Part shown: positions 1-6,777 of the stretch, in pieces
How positions within the stretch are numbered: position 1 is the stretch's first letter
Layout of the letters: every line of letters begins with the position of its first letter
Translations under genes and position numbers: made by a program
The notes under the pieces: model-generated
Told to the model about the DNA's origin: nothing
Seen by the model: only the letters and a program-made list of their open reading frames with translations
Databases searched by the model: none
Assembly: GCA_964487925.1 (NCBI GenBank)
Contig: CAZASZ010000063.1
Span: 1-11,264, forward strand
Source of the DNA: RI-283 sp964487925
GTDB lineage: Bacteria > Pseudomonadota > Gammaproteobacteria > SZUA-140
Length of the DNA: 11,264 bases
Reading direction: 5' to 3'

Positions 1-55
1 AACCGCACGTACGGTGGTGTGAGAGGACGGGGGGTGACTCCCCCTCCTACTCGAT
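1..55 (+). ncRNA. Group II intron 3' end (domains V-VI), partial
   Basis: This is the 3' terminus of a self-splicing group II retrointron. The window opens inside domain V: CCGCACGTACGGT at 3-15 is the conserved 3' strand of that hairpin. Domain VI follows at about 21-52. Its stem pairs GAG (21-23) with CTC (50-52), AGGA (24-27) with TCCT (44-47 or adjacent) and the G-run (29-34) with the C-run (39-43), closed by a short TGAC loop. An unpaired A at about 49 is the expected branch-point adenosine, about 7 nt before the intron end. The ending TCGAT fits a bacterial group II terminus. Domains I-IV and any reverse transcriptase/maturase would be upstream, outside the window. The exact last base (55) is inferred from the branch-point distance. 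Confidence 0.83.
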
Positions 56-322
56 TTCGTGCCGAATCACTTCGTTCGACGCCAGTTGGGAAATTCTGAA
101 TAAATCGCATCGCCTGCCGTTATATATCAAGAGGAGTTGAATCTACCGGCAAAGAGTATGTGCGTCGAAAAACCGGGATCCTTTTGATGAGTACCAATGA
201 ATTCGCCGCGATGCCTTTTAGGTGCTTAGTGTCTTCTCCGGGAATGACCATAACATTGGAATCCGATGCCGGCATTGTCAATTTTCGGATCTGGTTGCCG
301 AATCAATTTCTAGGGTAGGGAA
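56..322. other. Gap between intron and protease gene; no gene recognised
   Basis: This 267-bp stretch is the 3' exon side of the intron insertion. The frame directly after the intron stays open for 15 codons (56-100) and stops at TAA 101-103, so it could be the tail of an interrupted gene, but it is too short to identify. I found no convincing sigma-70 promoter, although AT-rich TATATA at 121-126 could belong to one. I found no terminator with a U tract. GAGGAG at 131-136 resembles a ribosome binding site but has no substantial ORF after it: a start at ATG 158 gives only a few codons. The sequence probably holds the leader of the protease gene. Confidence 0.5.
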
Positions 323-2068
323 ATGAATCAAATTGTAAGCGCGATTCTGCTGGTGGTGCTGCTCGCCACAAGCTTCGCTTCACCCGCCGGTTTCGTTATG
401 CCCAAGCTGTTAGGTGTGATGAGCACCAAGACGAGAACCGACAAGGTTCCTGTAATTATAAAGTTCTCGGGCAGCATCGACCTTATGCAATTCGTTACCG
501 AGAACAAAAAAAATGGAAAGATAAATCGCAAATTAAGGCGCGGCAAGTTGATCAGGGCATTGAAGGCGTCGACCGATCTGAATCAACGGGAAATCAGGGC
601 GATTTTGAAATCCAGAGGACTCCAAGGGGGGGCCAAGGATCTGTGGTTGATCAACGCGATTGCGGCCGATGTTCCGGTAGACATGATCAACGGGATATCA
701 ATGCTCGGCGGTGTTGCATCGATTCAGTACGATGAAGTGTACACGATGCCGCAGGTTCGATTCGCCGCTGCCGCTCCCCCCGAATGGAACTTGACCATGA
801 TCGCAGCGGATTATATGCGGGGTCAGGGCTTCGACGGCACCGGCATCGTGATTGGAAGTCTCGATACCGGGGTGGATGTCGCGCACAATGCCCTGGCGAG
901 TAAATGGCGGGGTGGAACCAATAGCTGGTTTGATCCGTATGGCGAGCACACGACACCAGTCGATTTGAGCGGGCACGGAACTCACTCAATGGGGATTATG
1001 GTAGCGGATCCTGTAGGCGGCCAAAATGTCGGAGTTGCCCCCGGCGCGCAATGGGTTGCTGCAAGGATTGAAAACGACAGTCAGCTTATTCAGCTCAGTG
1101 CGATTCACCAAGCCTTCCAATGGATGTTGGACCCCGACCAGAACTCGAGTACGGACGATGCGCCCGATGTCGTAAATAACTCTTGGGGCCTCAACAATAT
1201 CGATAGCTGCAATACCGAATTTCAGCCTGATATACAGGCGCTCCTGGCTGCCGATATCGGCGTCGTATTTTCCGGTGGCAACTCCGGCTCCAATGCTTTC
1301 ACAAGCTTGAGCCCGGCAAACAACCCCAATGTCTTTTCGGTTGGCGCGGTGGACTCAAACAGTCAGGTCTGGAGTTCGAGCAGTCGCGGCCCGTCTGCTT
1401 GCGACGGCTCGATATATCCGAAGATCGTCGCGCCCGGCGCGGGGATCTATACGACCGACCTGACGACGGGCGGGTTACAACCGGATGCGACGGTAACCGT
1501 TGATGGCACGTCTTTTGCTGCACCACATGTAACCGCTGCGGTCGCTTTGTTGCGGGAGGCAGTACCGTTCGCGTCTTATTCGTTGATCGAATCGTCGCTC
1601 TCTAGCACTGCGACAGATATTACGGGGACGGCCCCCGATAGCGATGGAGGATACGGCCTGATCAACCTTCAGAGCGCCTATGCTTGGTTGCAGAGTAGCG
1701 CAAATGTGAGTGATGTTGATGCGGACGGATATACGGCCGCATTCGATTGCAACGACAACGATAGTGCCATAAATCCAGGCGCTCAGGAGATTGTTTCCGA
1801 CGGCATAGACCAGGATTGCAACGGTTATGACCTCACGATACAGGCGCTTAAGGCAAAATATTCGGCGAAGAGAAAGACGCTTGTGGTGATGGCGTCATCT
1901 TCCTTGGGGGTAAATGCCCACCTGACGGTGGACGGATACGGAGAGATGAAATGGCTTGCAAAGAAAGGCAAGTGGCTGTTAAGAGTCAAAAATGTGACGT
2001 CAGCACCGTTAACCAACGTCAATATTTCGGGAGTAGAGGGTAGTGTGGCAACTGCAGTCCGTAGGTAA
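323..2068 (+). CDS. Secreted S8 (subtilisin-like) serine protease with MopE-like metal-binding motif
   Basis: A 581-residue exported subtilase. Residues 1-20 form a signal peptide (hydrophobic ILLVVLLA core, probable cleavage near SFAS-P). Residues 40-150 look like an I9-type inhibitory prodomain, ending in a typical 'ASIQYDEVY' segment. The catalytic domain spans about 165-455 with an intact triad: Asp181 (SLDTGVD), His218 (GHGTH), Ser397 (GTSFAAPH); Asn320 (SGGNSG) is the oxyanion-hole Asn. Residues 464-503 form a MopE-like motif: DVDADGY, DCNDND and DGIDQDCNG, with Cys476/Cys499 likely paired and many Asp for Ca/metal binding. The last about 75 residues form a basic tail that I do not recognise. 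The ATG at 323 is supported by AGGG at 312-315, 7 nt upstream. The stop overlaps the gspA start by 26 nt, suggesting co-translation. The family hydrolyses peptide bonds. A role in maturing or releasing the downstream TpsA adhesin is inference from position only. Confidence 0.93.
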   Translation: MNQIVSAILLVVLLATSFASPAGFVMPKLLGVMSTKTRTDKVPVIIKFSGSIDLMQFVTENKKNGKINRKLRRGKLIRALKASTDLNQREIRAILKSRGLQGGAKDLWLINAIAADVPVDMINGISMLGGVASIQYDEVYTMPQVRFAAAAPPEWNLTMIAADYMRGQGFDGTGIVIGSLDTGVDVAHNALASKWRGGTNSWFDPYGEHTTPVDLSGHGTHSMGIMVADPVGGQNVGVAPGAQWVAARIENDSQLIQLSAIHQAFQWMLDPDQNSSTDDAPDVVNNSWGLNNIDSCNTEFQPDIQALLAADIGVVFSGGNSGSNAFTSLSPANNPNVFSVGAVDSNSQVWSSSSRGPSACDGSIYPKIVAPGAGIYTTDLTTGGLQPDATVTVDGTSFAAPHVTAAVALLREAVPFASYSLIESSLSSTATDITGTAPDSDGGYGLINLQSAYAWLQSSANVSDVDADGYTAAFDCNDNDSAINPGAQEIVSDGIDQDCNGYDLTIQALKAKYSAKRKTLVVMASSSLGVNAHLTVDGYGEMKWLAKKGKWLLRVKNVTSAPLTNVNISGVEGSVATAVRR

Positions 2069-3818
2069 TGAGGAGTTCACGCTCGAAAAAGAGCCTGTCG
2101 TTCGTCCGTCTGCAACTACGGGTGTAGTACGGAAACATCCTCATCATACGACGATTTACAATCAGTATTTCGGGTTTTTCGAGCCGCCGTTCTCGATAGC
2201 GCCAAACCCCAAGTATTTGTATATGAGCGAGCGTCATCGTGAGGCCTTGTCGCATATATTGTATGGCGTCAGCGGCCATGGCGGTATCGTGCTGATTACC
2301 GGGGAGGTCGGTACCGGGAAGACGACCGTTTGCAGATGCTTCCTCGAACAGGTTCCGGAAAATTGCAATATCGCCTTCATTATCAACCCCAGATTGACAG
2401 TGCCCGAGCTGTTAGCTTCCATTTGTGATGAGCTTAGAGTCGGCTATGTTCAGGACGAATCAAGCACAAAGGTTTTCGTCGACAAGATTAACCGGTACCT
2501 AATCGAGGCGCATGGCCGGGGCGAAACCACCGTCCTCATCATCGATGAAGCGCAAAACCTCAGCGCAGAAGTCATCGAGCAGCTTCGATTACTGACCAAT
2601 CTGGAGACGAATCAGTGCAAGTTGCTGAAGATTATGATGATTGGTCAGCCGGAATTGGACGAGCTGCTGGCAAGAAACGAGTTGCGCCAGGTGGAGCAGA
2701 GGGTCACCGCGCGCTACGAGCTTCATCCCCTCTCGTTGGATGAGGTGACTTGTTATATCTTGCATCGGCTTTCGGTCGCGGGTTGTCAGAGAAAATTATT
2801 TGACTCAGCGACTATTCGGCAAATATATCGATTGAGCAAGGGTATCCCCCGGACAGTCAACTTGATTTGCGATCGGGCTTTGCTTGGCGCATATACGCAG
2901 GAAGACGAGGTGGTTTACAAAGAGACGGTTAATCGGGCGGCCCTGGAGGTATTGGGCGAGAGGAAGATTTCGCAGGTTGCGCCGAAGCGTAAGGCCTTGC
3001 GTACTGCCGTTGCCGCGGCACTTATCGGCGGTCTGCTAATGGCTGCGGGCTCGATTAAGTACGGGGGGCGGCTATGGGCGACACTGACTGAATTCGGAAA
3101 CGCTGTTGCGGCCACGGTGAAACTCGACGGTTTCGGGCATGCTGAAGCGCTCGACGGTTGGACTTTATCCGCTCGGGGAATGGGGCAGGCTCAGGTCAGA
3201 TTTGATAATCAGTTCGCGGCACGGGCAAGCCTGCTCAATTCTGCGTACAAGAGGATTTTCGGACTCTGGCAGATCACTCAGGATTTCGAGGAAAATTCGA
3301 GCGTCTGCGATTTCGCTGCCGACCATGAATTGCAATGTGTTTATGGTAACAACGGCAAACCGTATGAACTCATAAAGTACGACAGGCCTGCAATTTTGCT
3401 TACCACGGCTACCGATGGAACGCTCTATCCCACGGTGGTGATTCATGCGCAAAACGGTGAACTCACCGTTGAGGATGAGGAGGGACGTCACTCTTTGTCG
3501 ACGCAGGACTTAGCAAACCGATGGGCCGGCGATTACTTCTATTTGTGGAAACCGTCCTATTTAGGTGAGCTTCCGATCAAGGTCGGCGCTTCCGGGGCTC
3601 ACATATTGTCGCTCAAGCAGGCGCTGAAGCGTATTGATGAAAGGTATTCGACGGTTATGGATAACTTTTTTGATCGCGGCCTGAGTTTGGCCGTAGAACG
3701 ATTTCAGATGGATCATGATATCGGGGTAGACGGCGTTGTGGGACAAGTCACTCTGATGAAGATTAACGGATATTTGGACTCCTCCACCCCTCATTTGACA
3801 CAAGATTGGAAATATTAA
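2043..3818 (+). CDS. gspA: GspA/ExeA-like AAA ATPase with peptidoglycan-binding domain
   Basis: An inner-membrane ATPase of 591 residues. The family hallmark YFGFFEPPFS (42-51) is followed by 'PNPKYLYMSERHREAL' (55-69). The AAA domain carries Walker A GEVGTGKTT (87-95), Walker B VLIIDEAQ (164-171), a sensor-1-like MMIGQPEL (198-205) and GIPRTVN (267-273). One transmembrane segment lies at about 321-337. The periplasmic part holds a C39-peptidase-like region (about 395-505) and a PG_binding_1-type domain (about 512-577, ending DGVVGQVTLMKING). In known systems GspA (ExeA) with GspB binds peptidoglycan and uses ATP to help assemble the type II secretin. GTG 2043 is the only good start: GGGAG at 2029-2033 sits 9 nt upstream and no in-frame ATG precedes the conserved region. 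This leaves about 38 residues in front of the conserved family N terminus, where the sequence has an ATT codon (Ile38). No secretin or other gsp gene is visible nearby. Confidence 0.92.
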   Translation: MWQLQSVGNEEFTLEKEPVVRPSATTGVVRKHPHHTTIYNQYFGFFEPPFSIAPNPKYLYMSERHREALSHILYGVSGHGGIVLITGEVGTGKTTVCRCFLEQVPENCNIAFIINPRLTVPELLASICDELRVGYVQDESSTKVFVDKINRYLIEAHGRGETTVLIIDEAQNLSAEVIEQLRLLTNLETNQCKLLKIMMIGQPELDELLARNELRQVEQRVTARYELHPLSLDEVTCYILHRLSVAGCQRKLFDSATIRQIYRLSKGIPRTVNLICDRALLGAYTQEDEVVYKETVNRAALEVLGERKISQVAPKRKALRTAVAAALIGGLLMAAGSIKYGGRLWATLTEFGNAVAATVKLDGFGHAEALDGWTLSARGMGQAQVRFDNQFAARASLLNSAYKRIFGLWQITQDFEENSSVCDFAADHELQCVYGNNGKPYELIKYDRPAILLTTATDGTLYPTVVIHAQNGELTVEDEEGRHSLSTQDLANRWAGDYFYLWKPSYLGELPIKVGASGAHILSLKQALKRIDERYSTVMDNFFDRGLSLAVERFQMDHDIGVDGVVGQVTLMKINGYLDSSTPHLTQDWKY

Positions 3819-3820
3819 AG

Positions 3821-4777
3821 ATGTCATACCTTCTCGAGGCCTTGGTTAAGGCGGAACAAAGAACATTGGGTGATGCCGTTCCTCGTATTGATACGCATCA
3901 TGATTATAAGTTCGCGAAGACAAGGAAGGTCGATATCAAAATGTTATCGATGACTATATCTGCCGCAGTCGTGCTAGCGAGCGGAATGGTGTATTTTCTT
4001 GTCGGCGAAAATGGCGCTTATGACCCGAAATCCGATAAAGTCTCGGTCGAATCCGTAGCGAAAAGGAATATGGCAAATACCGCCGTCGTGTTGACGGATC
4101 GTACGAGTCCGCGTTCTATAAACGAACATTTGCCATCCGACGGAAGGGATCCGAAAAACGAGCCGGAGGTGTCCCTCCGGGAGACGGAAGAAGCATCGTC
4201 AGCGCAAGTCGATCAGATAGTCTCTAAGGTAGCTGCCGCAAGGGTAGATGCGTTCGAGAGCCGGAAGAAGGAACCTTCCGTCAAGGAGAAAAGAGCGGCT
4301 ATATTGACAGAAATTAGGACGAAGATCGAACACGAAGTCTCCGATTCTCGTCGGCCCGAAAAAGATTCTTCGTCCGTCGCGGCAGGCGAGTCAAGTGATG
4401 TGGAGCTCGAAAACGGGAAAGCGACTGTGGTGGAAGCCGGGGCGGTGCCTAGCCGATTGATGCGGAATCAATCGAACCAGGGTGAGCGACGACAGGCGAA
4501 CATGCATCATGATGCGAATATTGCACATATCCCGTTTGTATTTGAACTACCAGAAGAGTTTGTGCGCAGACTTCCAAAAATTGCGGTCAGCGTACATTTG
4601 TATTCCGATGATCCTAGGGGAAGAATTTTGACGGTAAACAATAAGGTTTTACACGAGCGGGATCAAATTGCGCCTGGGTTGATGATCGATCGGATTACCG
4701 AGAACGGCATGATATTGAGTTTCGAAAATCGCCGGTTTCAGCTCGATGCATATGGGACCCTCGGCGGTGTTGAATAG
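3821..4777 (+). CDS. gspB: GspB-like protein, partner of GspA
   Basis: A bitopic inner-membrane protein of 318 residues. The N terminus MSYLLEALVKAEQ is the family signature, which is why I chose ATG 3821 (2 nt after the gspA stop) rather than an in-frame TTG at 3806. Cytoplasmic residues 1-40 are followed by one transmembrane helix at about 41-61, then a long, charged, low-complexity linker (about 65-235, rich in Glu, Lys, Arg and Ser). The C-terminal globular GspB domain spans about 236-309: FELPEEFVRRLP, VHLYSDDPRGR, GLMIDRITENGMIL, FENRRFQL. In family members this domain faces the periplasm and works with GspA in peptidoglycan-linked secretin assembly. The linker has few prolines, unlike many GspB proteins. 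The ribosome binding site is weak, consistent with translational coupling to gspA. The next gene is a TpsB transporter, not a secretin. Confidence 0.88.
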   Translation: MSYLLEALVKAEQRTLGDAVPRIDTHHDYKFAKTRKVDIKMLSMTISAAVVLASGMVYFLVGENGAYDPKSDKVSVESVAKRNMANTAVVLTDRTSPRSINEHLPSDGRDPKNEPEVSLRETEEASSAQVDQIVSKVAAARVDAFESRKKEPSVKEKRAAILTEIRTKIEHEVSDSRRPEKDSSSVAAGESSDVELENGKATVVEAGAVPSRLMRNQSNQGERRQANMHHDANIAHIPFVFELPEEFVRRLPKIAVSVHLYSDDPRGRILTVNNKVLHERDQIAPGLMIDRITENGMILSFENRRFQLDAYGTLGGVE

Positions 4778-4816
4778 CATCCTCAACCACATTGCGCAGC
4801 TTGTTGCGGAAATACC

Positions 4817-4844
4817 TTAACGTGACGGTGTTTTGAATTATAAC
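4817..4844 (+). promoter_or_regulatory. Possible sigma-70 promoter for the TpsB-TpsA genes
   Basis: TTAACG at 4817-4822 (4 of 6 to TTGACA) and TATAAC at 4839-4844 (5 of 6 to TATAAT) are 16 nt apart. Transcription would start near 4851 and give a leader of about 165 nt that contains the three hairpins. The match is only moderate, and read-through from gspB is equally possible because no terminator follows gspB. Confidence 0.28.
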
Positions 4845-5000
4845 GTTCTAACGAAATGGGACGATAGTATTGTGGAGGGCTCACGGTTTGTGAGAATGCT
4901 TCGAGTGGGTCCCGGTGTTTCGGGTAGCAAGCCGCGTAGCGGGATGTTGTCGTCTGCGGCACCAAAACGAAATGGTTTATCGAATATCCTAGAGCGAGAG

Positions 5001-5006
5001 AGGAGG
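5001..5006 (+). promoter_or_regulatory. Strong Shine-Dalgarno that fixes a TTG start
   Basis: AGGAGG lies 8 nt upstream of TTG 5015, the best ribosome binding site in the window. It supports TTG 5015 over the in-frame ATG codons at 5039 and 5045, which have no such site. Confidence 0.75.
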
Positions 5007-5014
5007 CTCAGGAA

Positions 5015-6706
5015 TTGATCTCAAGAATTGTTCGTTACATGCATATGGTAAACTGCGGGCTGATCGTTTACATCGCTTCGGTATGTCCTGCTTTGTCCGC
5101 TGAAATCATTCCCACGCCGGGCGTCGTGTTGAGTCCACTCGAACATGCTCGTCAGGCTGAAAGCGTCAAGCCTGCCCCTGAGATCAAGTCAGAACCTATC
5201 TCGCGCGCGGTAATTCACAGCGAAAAACGGATTCACATCAATGACATCACATTCAATGGGCATTCACTGTTCAGTCAGACCGAGCTGCGACGCGTCGTCC
5301 AGGACAAGTTGTCAGCCGATCTGACGCTGAACGAAATTTACGAGCTGGCCGACAGGGTTACGAGATTTTATAGGAATAACGGGTATATCCTGGCCACGGC
5401 GACGGTGCCTGCGCAAAAGATTTCCGACGGCAACATCGTTTTTGAAATTATTGAAGGCCGCTTGGGCACAATCAGTTTTCACGGCAACACCGGTTATAGA
5501 TCGTCGTGGTTGGCGGCACAGATGGATAGTCTGCATCTGGGGTCAGTGGTCTCGCCGGTAATTCAAGTGAGTCGACTTGAGCACGAATTGTTATTGTTGA
5601 ACGACCTACCGGGTATCGTCGCGCAAGCGGTCATCGTCCCGGGAGCGGAATTTGGTCAATCCGACGTCCGGATCAACATCCGTGAACAGAAGTTCAACTA
5701 CACGCTACAGCTTGACAACTATGGACGGACGGGGCTGGGCGTGCCGCGCCTGTCGGGCGGCGTTCGTGTAAACAACGTGGTTTCCGAAGGCGATCGTATT
5801 AAGTTCGATGGGCTCGTATCGTCCGGCACAGACGTTTCATACGCCGATATCGGCTACGATGTTGTCTCGAATCATGAGGGCGGTCGGCTTGGATTCGATA
5901 TTTCTCGTTTCGACTATGATGTTGATACTGCCAGGATCGGATTTTCGAATGCGGTAAACGCGACGCTGTCCGGCAGCGGGAATAACTACAAGTTGTTCTA
6001 CAAGCAGCCGTGGGTGCGTCAAGCTAGCGATACGCGATCCGTGGAGCTGGCGCTGGTAAGAAAAGAGACGGATCAATCCGGAACATTGGCGCTCGACAAT
6101 AAAAACAATGTAAGTATCAATCTGGCTTCAGTATCGCTTGATTTCGAGCGACTGAATAGCGCATCTTCACACTATTTTTCCATGCGGCTGGAATCGAACT
6201 TCAATCAGGGCGATAAAAATATCCAGGGTGCCAAACAAGTCGGAAAAGTTACACTCGACTATAAACATCTTAGGCCGTTGTATAAGCGGCTTTCGGTTAT
6301 GCTACACGGCTTGGTCGTCTATTCTCCTCAGCCGCTCGCCGATACGGAGCGGGTAAGATTGGGAGGGCCGTACAGTGTTCGCGCCTATCAATCCAGCGAG
6401 GCCTCGGGCGATTACGGTTGGTATGCCTCGGCGGATCTGTTCTACGCCGTTCCGCAATATCAAATCGCCATGAACTCGATGGCTTCGCGGTTGGGATTCT
6501 TTGTGGACTGGGGTAGCGTCTATGATCACACCAGGCTTTTGGGCGAACGGAATCACGTTGCCCTGGCCGGTCTCGGTGTGGGCTTGGATACCTCGATCAA
6601 TAGTCGATATATGTTAAGAGTGGCCATCGCGACACCTGTGACCAACGCCAATTCTAGTGACAACAAGGAGACGCGTCTATGGGCCTCTGTTGCCATGTCA
6701 TATTGA
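5015..6706 (+). CDS. TpsB outer-membrane transporter (ShlB/FhaC/HecB family)
   Basis: A 563-residue Omp85-superfamily transporter that secretes a partner TpsA protein across the outer membrane. Residues 1-29 form a signal peptide (cleavage likely ALSA-E30). A plug-helix-like segment lies around 36-50. POTRA 1 is at about 72-150 (IHINDITFNGHSLF, FYRNNGYILATATVPAQ, DGNIVFEIIEGRLG) and POTRA 2 at about 151-225. The beta-barrel covers about 226-563. It has the conserved L6 loop motif at 449-458 (LGGPYSVRAY; Arg456 is the key residue, and Ala457 stands where Gly is usual), GFFVDWG at 494-500 (Asp498), and a C-terminal aromatic residue (Tyr563). The length is typical of the family. TTG 5015 is chosen because AGGAGG is 8 nt upstream. 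The partner TpsA gene starts about 70 nt downstream, the usual TPS order. Confidence 0.95.
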   Translation: MISRIVRYMHMVNCGLIVYIASVCPALSAEIIPTPGVVLSPLEHARQAESVKPAPEIKSEPISRAVIHSEKRIHINDITFNGHSLFSQTELRRVVQDKLSADLTLNEIYELADRVTRFYRNNGYILATATVPAQKISDGNIVFEIIEGRLGTISFHGNTGYRSSWLAAQMDSLHLGSVVSPVIQVSRLEHELLLLNDLPGIVAQAVIVPGAEFGQSDVRINIREQKFNYTLQLDNYGRTGLGVPRLSGGVRVNNVVSEGDRIKFDGLVSSGTDVSYADIGYDVVSNHEGGRLGFDISRFDYDVDTARIGFSNAVNATLSGSGNNYKLFYKQPWVRQASDTRSVELALVRKETDQSGTLALDNKNNVSINLASVSLDFERLNSASSHYFSMRLESNFNQGDKNIQGAKQVGKVTLDYKHLRPLYKRLSVMLHGLVVYSPQPLADTERVRLGGPYSVRAYQSSEASGDYGWYASADLFYAVPQYQIAMNSMASRLGFFVDWGSVYDHTRLLGERNHVALAGLGVGLDTSINSRYMLRVAIATPVTNANSSDNKETRLWASVAMSY

Positions 6707-6737
6707 GGCATCCGTTATGGTCGCTACTGAATTATGA

Positions 6738-6764
6738 ATGATTTTAATGACGTAACCTAATCAT
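6738..6764 (+). promoter_or_regulatory. Imperfect hairpin before the TpsA start
   Basis: ATGATT (6738-6743) pairs with AATCAT (6759-6764). Inside it TTA (6744-6746) can pair with TAA (6753-6755), leaving CCT as a bulge. The stem covers the first in-frame ATG (6763) but not ATG 6778. It is AU-rich and has no U tract, so it is more likely a translational element or chance than a terminator. Confidence 0.25.
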
Positions 6765-6777
6765 GGGAATGGCGTAT

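Larger units (their letters stand above)
4778..5014 (+). promoter_or_regulatory. Non-coding leader of the TpsB gene with three small hairpins
   Basis: This 237-nt gap is the longest inside the cluster. Three short inverted repeats follow one another: CTCAC/GTGAG (4880-4884 and 4890-4894, 5-nt loop), CCCG/CGGG (4911-4914 and 4921-4924, 6-nt loop) and CCGC/GCGG (4932-4935 and 4939-4942, 3-nt loop). None is followed by a U tract, so they are not classic terminators. They may form a structured 5' leader or processing signals that set TpsB and TpsA expression apart from gspAB. I compared the stretch with the GEMM c-di-GMP riboswitch by eye and the core does not match. A 61-codon frame (TTG 4833 to TGA 5018) runs through the region but has no good ribosome binding site and no recognisable protein content. 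Confidence 0.4.

Noticed and set aside
687..989. Minus-strand ORFs opposite the protease gene
   Set aside because: They overlap the S8 catalytic domain, have no ribosome binding site of note and no recognisable protein features.
4794..4808. CGCA/TGCG inverted repeat after gspB as a terminator
   Set aside because: The stem has only 4 bp with no U tract after it.
4870..4950. Possible GEMM c-di-GMP riboswitch before tpsB
   Set aside because: TAGCGGG near 4938 recalls part of GEMM, but the conserved GGCAAA core and the paired domains are missing.
4833..5018. 61-codon ORF ending in a TGA that overlaps the TpsB TTG start
   Set aside because: It has a TTG start, no good ribosome binding site and no domain or signal peptide. 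The overlap is suggestive of coupling, but the region is better explained as a leader.
6707..6777. Terminator between tpsB and tpsA
   Set aside because: The inverted repeat there is AU-rich, imperfect and not followed by a U tract, and the two genes are expected to be co-transcribed.
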